DNA of 64,000 bases from Nakamurella lactea DSM 19367 (GCF_000426645.1 NZ_AUFT01000016.1:121124-185123); one strand, 5' to 3'; shown: positions 35,898 through 45,474, numbered from the stretch's first letter. The notes: a model not told the origin generated them from the sequence alone. Numbers and translations are program-made.

Positions 35898-37741
35898 TGC
35901 CCCCGATCGTCAACTTGGAGAATGTCGGCGTCACCCGGGGCGTCACCCGGTTGTTCGGGTCGGTGTCGCTGGGCGTGCAGGACGGCGACCGGATCGGCGT
36001 CCTCGGGCTCAACGGATCCGGCAAGTCGACGCTGATGGCCGTGCTCGGCGGCCGGCTGGAACCGGACTCCGGCCGGATCGCGGTGACCCGCGGTACCCGG
36101 ATCGAGATGGTCGACCAGGCAGCGGATCTCGACCCGACGGCCACCGTCCGGGACGTCGCGCTGCACACCTTCAGCAGCGGCGCCGACCACCACTGGGCGT
36201 CGGACTCGGCGGTCCGTGGCGTGCTGACCGGTCTGGGGCTGGGCAATATCGGCCTGGACACCGTGCTGGGCGGGCTGTCCGGCGGCGAGCAGCGCCGGGT
36301 GATGCTGGCCGCTGCGCTGGTGACCGACGCCGATCTGCTGATCCTGGACGAGCCGACCAACCACCTGGACATCGAGGGAATCAGTTGGCTGGCAGAGCAT
36401 CTGCTGGCCCGTCGCGGCGCGCTGATCGCGGTGACCCACGATCGCTGGTTCCTCGACGCGGTTGCCACCACCACCTGGGAGGTGGTCGACGAGCGGGTGG
36501 AGATCCGCGAGGGCGGCTACTCGGACTGGGTGTTCGCCAGGGCCGAGCGGCTGCGGCTGGCCCAGGCTGCCGAGGAACGCCGACAGAATCTGGCCCGCAA
36601 GGAACTCGCCTGGTTGCGGCGAGGTCCGCCGGCCCGCACCTCCAAGCCGCGCTATCGGATCGAGGCGGCCGAGGCGCTGATCGCCGACGTGCCGGAGCCG
36701 CGGAACAGCACCGAGCTGCACAGCTTCGCCAGGCGTCGGCTCGGCAAGGACGTGTTCGACGTCGAGAAATTGACGGTGGCGGTCCCTGCCCCGGCCGGCG
36801 ATCGGGTGCTGCTGGACGACGTGACCTGGCGAATCGGCCCCGGCGACCGGATCGGTGTGGTCGGCGTCAATGGCTCCGGCAAGTCGACCCTGCTGCGGGT
36901 ACTCACCGACGATCCGGACGACCCCGCGGCCCGCACCCGGGGGCTGGTCCGCGGCGGCACTGTGAAGCGCGGCAAGACCGTGGAGATCGGTTACCTGTCC
37001 CAGGACGCGGCCGAGCTGCCGGCCGAACTCCGTCTGCTGGAAGCAGTATCGGAGATCGCCGGCACGGTGAACCTCGGCGGCCGGGACATGACGGCCTCGC
37101 AGCTGGCCGAGCGGTTCGGCTTCACCCACGCCCAGCAGTGGACCAGGGTCGGCGAGCTGTCCGGCGGGCAGCGGCGCCGGCTGCAACTGATGCGGATCCT
37201 GATGGCCTCGCCGAACGTGCTGATCCTGGACGAGCCGACCAACGACCTGGACACCGACACGCTGACCTCCTTGGAGGACCTGCTCGACGGCTGGCCGGGC
37301 ACCATGATCGTGGTCTCGCACGACCGATACCTGATCGAGCGGGTCACCGACGACGTCTACGCGCTTTTCGGTGACGGCAGGCTGACCCACCTGCCCGGCG
37401 GGGTCGAGGAGTATCTGCGGCGCCGAGCTCTGCAGCCGGTGACGGCGGCGGTGAGCACACCGGCGGGCGGGACGTCGGTTGCCGCCCCGGCGCCGGTCGA
37501 TGCGGCCGCTCCAACTCGTGACGCCGGCGAGCTGCGGGCGCTGCGCAAGGAGTTGCAGCGGCTGGAGAAGAAGCTGGAATCCCTGCAGCGCAAACAGGAT
37601 CAGCTGCATGCCCAGCTGGCCGAGGTGGGCGCCGACTACGCCAAGGCCACCGAGCTCAACGGCCAGCTGAGAGCCGCCGCCGACGAACACGCCGACACCG
37701 AGCTGGCCTGGCTCGAGGCCGCCGAGCAGCTCGAGGGCTGA
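35897..37741 (+). CDS. ABC-F ATPase (two nucleotide-binding domains, no membrane part)
   Basis: 614 aa. Both halves have Walker A (GLNGSGKSTLMAVL; GVNGSGKSTLLRVL), the signature (LSGGEQRRV; LSGGQRRRLQL) and Walker B (LLILDEPTNHLDIEG; VLILDEPTNDLDTDT). A charged linker joins them, and a Lys/Glu coiled coil ends the chain (LRKELQRLEKKLESLQRK). This is the Uup-like/ABC-F layout of translation-associated ATPases acting at the ribosome; the coiled coil resembles the DNA-binding tail of Uup. The start overlaps the ispE stop by one base. Confidence 0.92.
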   Translation: MPPIVNLENVGVTRGVTRLFGSVSLGVQDGDRIGVLGLNGSGKSTLMAVLGGRLEPDSGRIAVTRGTRIEMVDQAADLDPTATVRDVALHTFSSGADHHWASDSAVRGVLTGLGLGNIGLDTVLGGLSGGEQRRVMLAAALVTDADLLILDEPTNHLDIEGISWLAEHLLARRGALIAVTHDRWFLDAVATTTWEVVDERVEIREGGYSDWVFARAERLRLAQAAEERRQNLARKELAWLRRGPPARTSKPRYRIEAAEALIADVPEPRNSTELHSFARRRLGKDVFDVEKLTVAVPAPAGDRVLLDDVTWRIGPGDRIGVVGVNGSGKSTLLRVLTDDPDDPAARTRGLVRGGTVKRGKTVEIGYLSQDAAELPAELRLLEAVSEIAGTVNLGGRDMTASQLAERFGFTHAQQWTRVGELSGGQRRRLQLMRILMASPNVLILDEPTNDLDTDTLTSLEDLLDGWPGTMIVVSHDRYLIERVTDDVYALFGDGRLTHLPGGVEEYLRRRALQPVTAAVSTPAGGTSVAAPAPVDAAAPTRDAGELRALRKELQRLEKKLESLQRKQDQLHAQLAEVGADYAKATELNGQLRAAADEHADTELAWLEAAEQLEG

Positions 37742-37750
37742 CGAACCCAA

Positions 37751-37819
37751 GGCGTAGCAGGGTTGTCCCGCCGGTGGCGTAGCGGGGTTGTCCCGCCGGC
37801 GGGACAACCCCGCTACGCC
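37751..37819. repeat. Direct plus inverted copies of the GTAGCGGGGTTGTCCCG repeat
   Basis: One copy (37751-37774) is followed by a second (37776-37797), which meets its exact inverse (37798-37819). Together the last two make a perfect 44-bp palindrome, 22 bp per arm. The cluster lies between the convergent ABC-F and phosphatase genes and would fold as a very stable hairpin, probably ending both transcripts. A short G-run follows. Confidence 0.8.
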
Positions 37820-37831
37820 CTGCGGGGGGGG

Positions 37832-38527
37832 TCAGGTGTGCAGGCGAGCGGCCAGGGTGGCGACCTCGGCGTCGGTCAACCCGTTGTCGCGCAACCAGTC
37901 CGCCACCGCGAGTCCGCTCAGGAACCGATCCAGCGCCGCCCGCCGGTCGACGATCTTCGGCGCGAGTTCGGCCTCCGGGTGCCATCTCTCGTGCTGGTGC
38001 GACCGGCCACGCAGGTGATCGTTGATGCCGCGGGCCGCCGCTTCGTAGCCATCCAGGATCTGCCCGCGGGGCACGCCGGCCAACTCCTGCAGCATGGCGG
38101 CGATCAGTCCGGTGCGGTCCCGGCCGGCGGAACAGTGGATCACCACCGCACCCTCGGCCGCGGCAACGGCCCGGAACGCCGCGGCCACCCGGTCCGGGAA
38201 CAGCCGCAGGTAGTCGGCATAGCCCTGCGGGTGGTCCAGGTATGGGACCAGGATCCGTTGGTATTCGGGATGATCGGGATCCTCGGTGGCCGCCGGTACC
38301 AGCCGGATCTGCTGCAGCACGGCGGGGTCGACCTGCGGGTCGGTGTCGCGTCGGCGCCGCTCGCGGTCCGAGCGCAGGTCGATCACGGTGCGCACGCCGT
38401 CCAGGTGCGCCTGCCGCCAGCCCGCGTCGGTCAGCCACTCACGGCGGGCCATTCGGTAGACGTCACCCCCGAGGTGGTGCAGGTTGACGGCGCCGTCCCA
38501 ATCCGGCGCAATCCAGGCCCGACCCAT
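37832..38527 (-). CDS. Tyrosine/dual-specificity protein phosphatase
   Basis: 231 aa. VVIHCSAGRDRTGLIAAML contains the CX5R active-site loop with Cys nucleophile and Arg. The N-terminal VNLHHLGGDVYRMARREWLTDAGW and VRTVIDLRSDRERRR match the MptpB-like family of actinobacterial phosphatases that act on phosphotyrosine and phosphoinositides. There is no signal peptide. The start is leaderless by appearance: TACGCT (38534-38539, minus strand) lies 6 nt before the ATG. Confidence 0.88.
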   Translation of the reverse strand: MGRAWIAPDWDGAVNLHHLGGDVYRMARREWLTDAGWRQAHLDGVRTVIDLRSDRERRRRDTDPQVDPAVLQQIRLVPAATEDPDHPEYQRILVPYLDHPQGYADYLRLFPDRVAAAFRAVAAAEGAVVIHCSAGRDRTGLIAAMLQELAGVPRGQILDGYEAAARGINDHLRGRSHQHERWHPEAELAPKIVDRRAALDRFLSGLAVADWLRDNGLTDAEVATLAARLHT

Positions 38528-38635
38528 CCCCCCAGCGTAGCCAGGCCCGTACCGTCGAATGCATCGAGTGGGCGCTGAGAACCCACATCGGGTGCTCTCC
38601 GGCGGAACAGATGGTGGATCTGGCAGGATCGTCGG

Positions 38636-39538
38636 GTGGAGTTGCGGCAGCTGGAGTTCGTGGTGGCGGCCGCCGAGGAGCTGCATTTCGGCCGGGCCGC
38701 CGAGCGATTGCGGGTCAGCCAGCCGACCGTCAGTCAGCAGATCGCCCACCTGGAACGCGAACTCGGCACCCCGCTGTTCGACCGGGCCGGCCGTGGGGTG
38801 CGGCTGACGAGCGCCGGCGAACGATTCCTGCCGCAGGCCCGCGCCACCCTGGCCGCGGCCGAACACGCGAGATCCGCCGTCGGCCCGCCCGGCGGGCACG
38901 GCACCTTGCGGATCGGCACCAGCTCCGGAATGGGGGAGCGGCTGGACCGGGTACTGCTCGCACTGCGGGACGGCGACCCGCCGCTGGAGACCGAGCTGGT
39001 CAGCACCTCCACCCGGTCGAGACTGGATCGGGTCCGCACCGGACGGTTGGACGCGGCCTTCGTCCGCGGCGACGTCGGCAATGCCGCGGGCCTCGAGCTG
39101 CTTCAGGTGTGGGACGACCAGCTCCTGGTGGCCCTGCCGGCGGGCTCGGCCGCCGCCCGGCCACCCCGGGTCGAGCTGTCCGCGCTGGCCGGATATGCCC
39201 TGCAGCTGGTGCCGCGCTCGGTCAACCCGCCGCTCGTCGATCTAGTGCTGACTGCCTGCGCCACAGCGGGTTTCGAACCGCTGATGAGCTCCGGCGAGCA
39301 CTCCCTGCAGAACACCCTGGCCCAGATCGGCAGCGGCGCCCAGCACTGGACGGTGATCTTCGCCGCGCACGCCGCCACCATGCGGGTCCCGCAGGTGGCC
39401 TTCCGCCGGGTGAGTCCGGAGCTGCTGTTGACGACCTGGCTGGCCGTGCGGGCGGACGCCACCTCACGGAGCATGGCGCCGCTGCTGCGGGCCTGCGCGC
39501 AGGCGGCCAGGGAGCTCCGGACCGATTCGGAATCCTGA
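38636..39538 (+). CDS. LysR-family transcriptional regulator
   Basis: 300 aa. The N-terminal winged helix is complete: MELRQLEFVVAAAEELHFGRAAERLRVSQPTVSQQIAHLERELGTPLFDR. The effector domain follows from about residue 90. The GTG at 38636 is the family start; CAGGAT ends 6 nt before it and may be a weak -10 of a leaderless transcript. It lies 112 bp upstream of a tautomerase gene on the same strand, a likely target. Confidence 0.92.
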   Translation: MELRQLEFVVAAAEELHFGRAAERLRVSQPTVSQQIAHLERELGTPLFDRAGRGVRLTSAGERFLPQARATLAAAEHARSAVGPPGGHGTLRIGTSSGMGERLDRVLLALRDGDPPLETELVSTSTRSRLDRVRTGRLDAAFVRGDVGNAAGLELLQVWDDQLLVALPAGSAAARPPRVELSALAGYALQLVPRSVNPPLVDLVLTACATAGFEPLMSSGEHSLQNTLAQIGSGAQHWTVIFAAHAATMRVPQVAFRRVSPELLLTTWLAVRADATSRSMAPLLRACAQAARELRTDSES

Positions 39539-39650
39539 TCGCCGTCATCGGTGAATCGGGCTGGCTCCCGGTCGGGCGGCGCGGTGCACTGGGTGGGTCG
39601 CCGACCGGCGACGACCGTCAGACAGTAGTTCGTCAGACCAGGAGGCACCC

Positions 39651-39833
39651 ATGCCCACCATCACCATCCAACAGGGACCGCGCACCGTCGAGCTCAAGCG
39701 GGAGCTGGTCAAGAACGTCACCAACGCGTTCGTCGACACCCTCGGCGTGCCCGCCGACAGCGTGCAGATCTGGATCCAGGAGACCACGCCGGACAGCTGG
39801 GGCCAGGGCGGCCGGCTGACCGCCGACAAGTAG
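39651..39833 (+). CDS. 4-oxalocrotonate tautomerase family protein
   Basis: 60 aa, full length for the family. Catalytic Pro follows the initiator Met (MPTITIQQG), and VELKRELVKNVTNAFVDTLG and VQIWIQETTPDSWGQGG match the 4-OT fold. Members are small hexamers that shift protons on oxo-enol substrates or dehalogenate. AGGAGG (in CAGGAGGCACC) precedes the ATG. It is likely regulated by the LysR protein encoded upstream. Confidence 0.9.
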   Translation: MPTITIQQGPRTVELKRELVKNVTNAFVDTLGVPADSVQIWIQETTPDSWGQGGRLTADK

Positions 39834-39851
39834 CCGCCGACACCCGCGACA

Positions 39852-39937
39852 TGCACCAGGGGTGTGGCCGGTGCCCACTCTTGGTGCAGTACGCGGAGTA
39901 CCGGGGTCTTGACCAACGGGACCGGGGCGTGTTTGCT
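39852..39937 (+). promoter_or_regulatory. Tautomerase 3' hairpin and GH92 promoter
   Basis: TGCACCA (39852-39858) pairs with TGGTGCA (39882-39888), a possible terminator of the tautomerase transcript. Next come TTGACC (39909-39914), 17 bp and TTTGCT (39932-39937), a moderate promoter for the mannosidase gene starting at 39983. Confidence 0.4.
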
Positions 39938-39982
39938 GACGACGACCTATCTGACATCGTTGTCACGCTCTGGGAGGACCTG

Positions 39983-42900
39983 ATGGCCGGTCGACGCACC
40001 ATGCTGACCACCGCTGCTGCCGCGTTGTTGCTGGTCACCGCGCCGGCAACGGCCGGGGCCAGTGCATCGCCCGAGTCGGGTCCGCCGCCCGGGGCGGCCG
40101 TAGCCGGGGCAACGGCGGCCGGCGCGGTGGTCGCCGACCCCACCCGGTACGTCGACCCGATGATCGGCACCGGCCGGGGCGGAGGCACCGTCGGCGAGAT
40201 CAACAACTTTCCCGGAGTGTCGACACCGCTGGGCATGATGCAGTTCAGCCCGGACACCGTCGGCTCGTACGCCGGCTACCAGTACCACAGCGACCAGCTG
40301 CGCGGCTTCAGCCTGAACCACGCCTCGGTCGGTTGCACGGCCTTCGGTGACGTGCCGATCCTGCCTATCACCGGCCAGGTGACCGATCCGGCGAACCGCT
40401 CCGAGCACTTCGGTCACGACGACGAGCACGCCGAACTCGGCTCGTATGCCGTGCACCTCAACGACTCCGACGTGGACGCAAGGATCACCGCGAGCACCAG
40501 GACCGGCCTGGCGACGTTCGGCTACCCGGCCGGCAGCACCGCCCAGGTGCTGGTCAAGTCCGGGTCGAGCCTGTCCGGCAGCCGGGCCGCCGACGTCACC
40601 GTGACCGGCGACCGGGAGGTGTCCGGATCCAGTACCACCGGCGGCTTCTGCGGCAACGGCAACCAATACACGGTCTACTTCGACATCGTCTTCGACCGGC
40701 CGTTCAGCGCGCACGGCACCTGGCAGGGCGGGGCGGTGACGGCCGGCAGCGACACCGCGACCGGCCGCAACTCCGGCGCCTACCTCACCTTCGACACCAC
40801 GGACGACACCGCGGTGACGGCGAAGGTCGCGATGTCCTACGTCAGCGTCGCCGGCGCCAAGAAGAACATGGCCGCCGAGATCTCCGGGTTCGACCTGGAC
40901 GCGACGGCCGCGCAAACCAGGGCCGAGTGGAGAGCGCTGCTGACGAAGATCGGAGTCGGCGGCGGCACCGACTCCCAGCTCACCAGTTTCTACACCGCGC
41001 TGTACCACGGGCTGTTGCACCCCAACACCTTCAACGACGTCGACGGCCGCTATATCGGGTTCGACAACGAGATCCACGACATCCCGGCCGGGCACACCCA
41101 GTACGCCACCTTCTCCGACTGGGACACCTACCGCTCGCTGATCCCGTTGCAGGCCATGCTGTTACCGAAGGAAGCCGGCGACATGGGTAACTCGCTGCTG
41201 CGGGATGCGCAACAGCAGGGCGACTGGTGGCCGCGCTGGCCACTGGCCAACGGCACCACCTCGCAGATGAACGGCGACAACTCGGTCGCGGTGTTCGCCA
41301 ACCTGTCGGCGTTCGGCGCGCAAGGGCTGGACATCGAGTCGGCGCTGCCCATCATGGTCAAGGGCGCCACCAGGTCCGAGACGATCGGCTGGGGCTGGCG
41401 GGAGCGCCCCGGCGTCGAGGACTACGTGCGGCTCGGCTACGCGCCGAACAATGCCGACTCCAAGGGTGATCACGGCCGGCAGGGTGCCTCGGAGACCCTG
41501 GAGTGGGCAATCGACGACTTCGGCATCGCCCAATTGGCGGCGAAGGTCGGCCGGCACGACCTGGCCGCCGAGTTCACTGCCCGGTCGCAGAACTGGCAGA
41601 ACATCTTCAACCCGGCCACCGGCTACCTGCAGCCGCGGGATGACGACGGTGCCTACCCGGCGGGGCCGGCCTTCGTCACCCCGCCGGCCGGCGCGTTCGG
41701 GCAGGACGGGTATGACGAGGGCAATGCCGCGCAGTACAACTGGTTGGTGCCGCAGAACATGGCCGGCCTGATCGCCGTGATGGGCGGCAAAGCGGCTGCG
41801 GCCAAACGACTCGACACCTTCTTCCGCCAGATCAACGACGGGCCGAACGTGCCGTACATGTGGGCCGGCAACGAGGTCGACTTCGGTGTGCCCTGGGTCT
41901 ACAACTATCTCGGACAGCCGGCCAAGACGCAGGATGCCGTGCGCCGGCTGCAGACCCAGCTGTACAGCCCGACCCCGGACGGTGCTCCTGGCAACGACGA
42001 CCTCGGGGCGCAGTCGTCGTGGTATGTCTGGGCCGCGCTCGGCATGTACCCGGTGACGCCCGGCCGGCCGGACCTGTCGTTGAACACGCCGATGTTCAGC
42101 ACCGCTGTCATCTCGCTGGGCAACGGCAAGACGCTGACGGTCAACACCCCGCGGGCCGGGACCGCCGACCACTACATCTCCAGGACCGCGGTGAACGGCG
42201 CCAACAGCACCAGTACCGCCTTGCCGCCGTCCATCCTGCAGACCGGCGGGACCGTGGACGTCACCCTCGCCGCGACACCCGGGAAGGCCGGCAAGGCCTG
42301 GGGGACCAGGCCGAAGGATGCACCGCCGTCATACTCCGATGCCCAGGTCGCGGCGATCGGCTTCACCGATCCGACCGGGACGCTGACCGTCCCCACCGGG
42401 TCGGTCAAGGAGATCCTGGTCGGCGCGGCCGGCACCGGCCTTGGGCAGAAGCGGGTGACGTGGAAGGCGACGGCGCCGGCCGGCGTCACTGTGTCGCCGA
42501 GTAGCGGGCTGGTCATCGCACCATCCGTGGGTCAACGTGCATCGGTCGTGCGGATCAGTGTCGATCCCGGTGCCAGGTCGGACTTCCGGGCCGTCGATTT
42601 CAGCTTCGCCACCAAGGTCGGCGGAAAGACGCAGCAGTTGCCGACCACCACGGTGGTCGTGGTGAACCCGGGGAAGGACGACACCGCCAAGGCCTGCATC
42701 ACCCTCGGCGGGCAGAACCAGCCGGCCGGGCTCGAACAGGTCGAGAACGACGACGGCGTCACCACCGGGGTGACCATCGGCGGGCGCCCGGCCCGGGCGA
42801 CGGTCGGTGAGCGGTCGAACTACATGTACTTCGATCTGGACGACCGGCTGATACCGGGAGGCAGCTACTCCGCGACCGTCGAGGTGAGCTACTTCGACCA

Positions 42901-43153
42901 CGGCACCGGAAGCTGGCTCCTGCAATACGATTCGGCCCAGCCGGACGAGGCCTACCACAGCACCGGATCGGTGACCAGGACGAACACCGACACCTGGAAG
43001 ACCGCGACCTTCACCTTGAACGGTGCGGCCTTCCGTAGCCGGGAGAACGTGCACTCCGACTTCCGATTGCAGATCGGACCCGACCAGGCGATCGGCGACG
43101 TCAGCGTTCAGGCCAGCGGCGCCGGGTTGCTGGCGATGGACATGTGCGGCTGA
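39983..43153 (+). CDS. Secreted GH92 alpha-mannosidase
   Basis: 1056 aa. A signal peptide is clear (MAGRRTMLTTAAAALLLVTAPATAGASA). The GH92 catalytic region spans about residues 50-760: YVDPMIGTGRGGGTVGEINNFPG, GYQYHSDQLRGFSLNHAS, FSDWDTYRSLIPLQAML, MWAGNEVDFGVPWVYNYLG and GNDDLGAQSSWYVWAALGMYPVTPG, which carries catalytic acids. The C-terminal part is beta-rich and probably binds carbohydrate. The family comprises calcium-dependent exo-alpha-mannosidases. GGGAGG precedes the ATG at 39983; the in-frame extension to 39851 is rejected. The 3' end overlaps the convergent MFS gene by 46 bp. Confidence 0.93.
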   Translation: MAGRRTMLTTAAAALLLVTAPATAGASASPESGPPPGAAVAGATAAGAVVADPTRYVDPMIGTGRGGGTVGEINNFPGVSTPLGMMQFSPDTVGSYAGYQYHSDQLRGFSLNHASVGCTAFGDVPILPITGQVTDPANRSEHFGHDDEHAELGSYAVHLNDSDVDARITASTRTGLATFGYPAGSTAQVLVKSGSSLSGSRAADVTVTGDREVSGSSTTGGFCGNGNQYTVYFDIVFDRPFSAHGTWQGGAVTAGSDTATGRNSGAYLTFDTTDDTAVTAKVAMSYVSVAGAKKNMAAEISGFDLDATAAQTRAEWRALLTKIGVGGGTDSQLTSFYTALYHGLLHPNTFNDVDGRYIGFDNEIHDIPAGHTQYATFSDWDTYRSLIPLQAMLLPKEAGDMGNSLLRDAQQQGDWWPRWPLANGTTSQMNGDNSVAVFANLSAFGAQGLDIESALPIMVKGATRSETIGWGWRERPGVEDYVRLGYAPNNADSKGDHGRQGASETLEWAIDDFGIAQLAAKVGRHDLAAEFTARSQNWQNIFNPATGYLQPRDDDGAYPAGPAFVTPPAGAFGQDGYDEGNAAQYNWLVPQNMAGLIAVMGGKAAAAKRLDTFFRQINDGPNVPYMWAGNEVDFGVPWVYNYLGQPAKTQDAVRRLQTQLYSPTPDGAPGNDDLGAQSSWYVWAALGMYPVTPGRPDLSLNTPMFSTAVISLGNGKTLTVNTPRAGTADHYISRTAVNGANSTSTALPPSILQTGGTVDVTLAATPGKAGKAWGTRPKDAPPSYSDAQVAAIGFTDPTGTLTVPTGSVKEILVGAAGTGLGQKRVTWKATAPAGVTVSPSSGLVIAPSVGQRASVVRISVDPGARSDFRAVDFSFATKVGGKTQQLPTTTVVVVNPGKDDTAKACITLGGQNQPAGLEQVENDDGVTTGVTIGGRPARATVGERSNYMYFDLDDRLIPGGSYSATVEVSYFDHGTGSWLLQYDSAQPDEAYHSTGSVTRTNTDTWKTATFTLNGAAFRSRENVHSDFRLQIGPDQAIGDVSVQASGAGLLAMDMCG

Positions 43154-44601
43154 GCTGCGGACATTTGCTGCACCGACCCGGCCGGCAACCTGAGCGCAAC
43201 GGCGGCGGCGATCGCCATCACCGCTGCCCCGATCGCGAACACCAGGTCGATGGCGTGCATCACCGACGCGGCGGCCCCGGCGACCCCGACGACCGTCACG
43301 AAGATCGCCCCGAAAACAGCTGCCCCGACGGAGGTGCCGACGGACTCGACGAACCGGATTCCGGTGGTGGCCATGCCGAGATCGGCCCTGTGCACCGACG
43401 ACTGGACGATGATCACCTCGTTGCCGATGCAGATGCCGATGCTCGCGCCCAGCAGGAACAGCAGCGAGCCGATCAGCCACCAGGGACTGTGCACGGTCAG
43501 CATGGCCAGCCCGACCATGGTGACCGCGGTGAGCGCCGTACCGGCGATGATCGACAGCCGCAACGGACGATGGTGTTTGATCAACAGGGCGCCGATCAGA
43601 CCGCCGAGGCCGAGGCCCAGTGCCTCCGGGATCATCGCCACGCCGGTACCGATCGGCGACAGCCCGTGCACCACCTGTAGTTCGATCACCAGGTACACCG
43701 TGCCGGCGGCCAGTCCCAGACCGGTGGCGACCTGCAACAGGGTCACCACCCGCAGCACCGGATGACGCAGCAGTCGCGGCGGGAAGAACGGCGCGGGTGA
43801 GCGGCGCTGTCGGCGGGCGAAGGCGAAGCCGAGCAACAGCACGGCCACCAGCAGGCCCAGAATCGGTGCGGACCACCAGGAATACCGCTGGCCGCCCCAT
43901 TCGCAGACCAACAGCAGCAGGGCGGCCGCGCCGCCGATCAGCAGCCCACTGAGGACATCGATCCGTTCCCTCGTCGGCACAAAGCTGACCCGCAGGAAGC
44001 GGGCCATGGCCAGCCAGGCAACCAATCCCAGCGGCAGGTTGACGAAGAAGATCCAGCGCCAGCCCAGGTGTGACAGGAGCAGGCCGCCGACCAGCGGGGC
44101 GATCACCAGCCCGAAACCGACCAGCAGCCCGGCGATGGCGTTGCCGTTGGTGCCGGCCGAGCTGTCCGGGTCCTCGGCGCGCAGGTGCCCGAACACCACC
44201 ATGGTCACGCTCAGCAGCCCGCCGCCGCCCAGGCCCTGCACGGCGCGCAGCACGATCAGTTCGGGCATCGAGGTGGCCAGTCCGCAGGCCAGCGAGCCGA
44301 GCAGGAACAGGCCGAGCGATCCGAGCATGACCGGCCGGACCCCGACGATGTCGCTGAGCTTTCCGTACAACGGCTGCACCACCGTGCCGGCCAGCAGGTA
44401 GGCCGTCACCAACCACGGCACCTGGGCGGCGCCGCCGACTGCGTGCAGTTCGTCGGCGATCGGCACCGCGGCGCTGGTGACGATGTTCGTGTCCAGGATG
44501 GCGATCAGCAGGACCGCCATCCCGGCAATCGTCACCGCGGTCTGGGCGAACCGACTCATGCCGGGCGGTACACGCGACGCGGTGGGAACGGCTGAGGTCA
44601 T
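43108..44601 (-). CDS. MFS drug exporter, DHA2 family (second copy)
   Basis: 497 aa, multiple membrane helices. AILDTNIVTSAAVPIADEL is the TM1 motif, LYGKLSDIVGVRPVML the loop 2-3 motif A, LRAVQGLGGGGLLSVTMVVFG the TM4-5 part, and PLVGGLLLSHLGWRWIFFVNLPLG motif C. The ATG at 44601 follows AAGGAG. It is divergent from a TetR regulator with operators over its promoter. It is not closely similar to the exporter at 9105-10736. The last 46 bp are antisense to the end of the mannosidase gene. Confidence 0.9.
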   Translation of the reverse strand: MTSAVPTASRVPPGMSRFAQTAVTIAGMAVLLIAILDTNIVTSAAVPIADELHAVGGAAQVPWLVTAYLLAGTVVQPLYGKLSDIVGVRPVMLGSLGLFLLGSLACGLATSMPELIVLRAVQGLGGGGLLSVTMVVFGHLRAEDPDSSAGTNGNAIAGLLVGFGLVIAPLVGGLLLSHLGWRWIFFVNLPLGLVAWLAMARFLRVSFVPTRERIDVLSGLLIGGAAALLLLVCEWGGQRYSWWSAPILGLLVAVLLLGFAFARRQRRSPAPFFPPRLLRHPVLRVVTLLQVATGLGLAAGTVYLVIELQVVHGLSPIGTGVAMIPEALGLGLGGLIGALLIKHHRPLRLSIIAGTALTAVTMVGLAMLTVHSPWWLIGSLLFLLGASIGICIGNEVIIVQSSVHRADLGMATTGIRFVESVGTSVGAAVFGAIFVTVVGVAGAAASVMHAIDLVFAIGAAVMAIAAAVALRLPAGSVQQMSAAQPHMSIASNPAPLA

Positions 44602-44618
44602 GACGGTGGGCTCCTTCA

Positions 44619-44705
44619 AGATTAGGTTGGTCGAGATCAAAAATAGACCGAACCTAGAAATATGACAAGTCGATAATTAGGTCGACTACGGACAGCGGCT
44701 AAGCT
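44619..44705. promoter_or_regulatory. MFS/TetR divergent promoters with operators
   Basis: The minus-strand promoter TTGTCA (44663-44668), 17 bp, TATTTT (44640-44645) is near consensus. The arms TAGGTTGGTC (44623-44632) and GACCGAACCTA (44646-44656) flank its -10, and GTCGA-N8-TCGAC (44669-44686) lies behind its -35. On the plus strand TAAGCT (44700-44705) sits 7 nt before the tetR ATG, a leaderless start. The layout predicts autoregulated repression of both genes. Confidence 0.65.
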
Positions 44706-44712
44706 GAGTGCC

Positions 44713-45474
44713 ATGTCAAGCCAGGCCGGCCTGCGGGAGCGCAAGAAGGACCAGACCCGCCGGCGGATCGCCACCACCGCGATCGGGCTGTTTCTGGAGC
44801 GCGGGTTCGAGGCGGTTTCGGTGGCGGATGTGGCGGCGGCGGCGGACGTCTCGAAGATGACGGTGTTCAACTACTTCCCGGCGAAGGAGGATCTGTTCTT
44901 CGGCGCGGGCGCCACCATTTACCCGGATCTGGCCGACGCGGTCCGGGACCGGGAGCCGGAAACCAACCCGATCGAGGCGATCCGCGAGTTCGTCCGATCG
45001 GAGTTGCAGCGTCGTGCCGAGTGGACCGGGCTGCACGACGGGGTCGCGCCGTTCGCCAGGATGCTGCTGGGCAGCCCGGCGCTGACCACCGCGCTCGAGG
45101 GCCGGATGAGCGCGATGCGGGAGAACCTGGTGGCCGCCCTCGAGGAGGCAGCCGGATTCTCGCCCGCGCACCACACCGGCGACTGGGTGGAACAGGCGCT
45201 GCGGTCGGACGCCGCCGGCGGCGCATCGTCCTCGGACGAGCCGGATCTCGGTGAGCTGACGGCGGATCGATTGATCCCGAGAATGGTTGCCGAGCAGACC
45301 TTCGCGGTGATCCAGACATTGATGATGGCGAACCTGCTGCGCCAGGTCGCCGGGATCAACGCGGACGCATCGGCATCGGAAGCGTTGCGCACGTTGGACA
45401 TCGGCTTCGACCTGCTGGCCGGTGGGCTGGCTGACTTCCCGGCGATCTCGTTCCCGGCGAAATCGGCGGACTGA
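44713..45474 (+). CDS. TetR-family transcriptional regulator
   Basis: 253 aa. The DNA-binding helices are RERKKDQTRRRIATTAIGLFLERGFEAVSVADVAAAADVSKMTVFNYFPAKEDL. The C-terminal domain is large and includes an acidic insert (GGASSSDEPDLGEL). It diverges from the MFS exporter at 43108-44601, with palindromes in the shared region, so it is the probable repressor of that exporter. The transcript looks leaderless. Confidence 0.92.
   Translation: MSSQAGLRERKKDQTRRRIATTAIGLFLERGFEAVSVADVAAAADVSKMTVFNYFPAKEDLFFGAGATIYPDLADAVRDREPETNPIEAIREFVRSELQRRAEWTGLHDGVAPFARMLLGSPALTTALEGRMSAMRENLVAALEEAAGFSPAHHTGDWVEQALRSDAAGGASSSDEPDLGELTADRLIPRMVAEQTFAVIQTLMMANLLRQVAGINADASASEALRTLDIGFDLLAGGLADFPAISFPAKSAD

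Noticed and set aside
35141..37807. Very long open frame on the minus strand opposite ispE and the ABC-F gene
   Set aside because: It is an artefact of GC-rich codon structure: the product is repetitive in Gly, Val, His, Asp and Arg, and the opposite strand encodes intact, conserved proteins.
37751..37819. Terminal inverted repeats of an insertion sequence
   Set aside because: No transposase or matching distant end lies in the window at a suitable distance; treated as a repeat/terminator.
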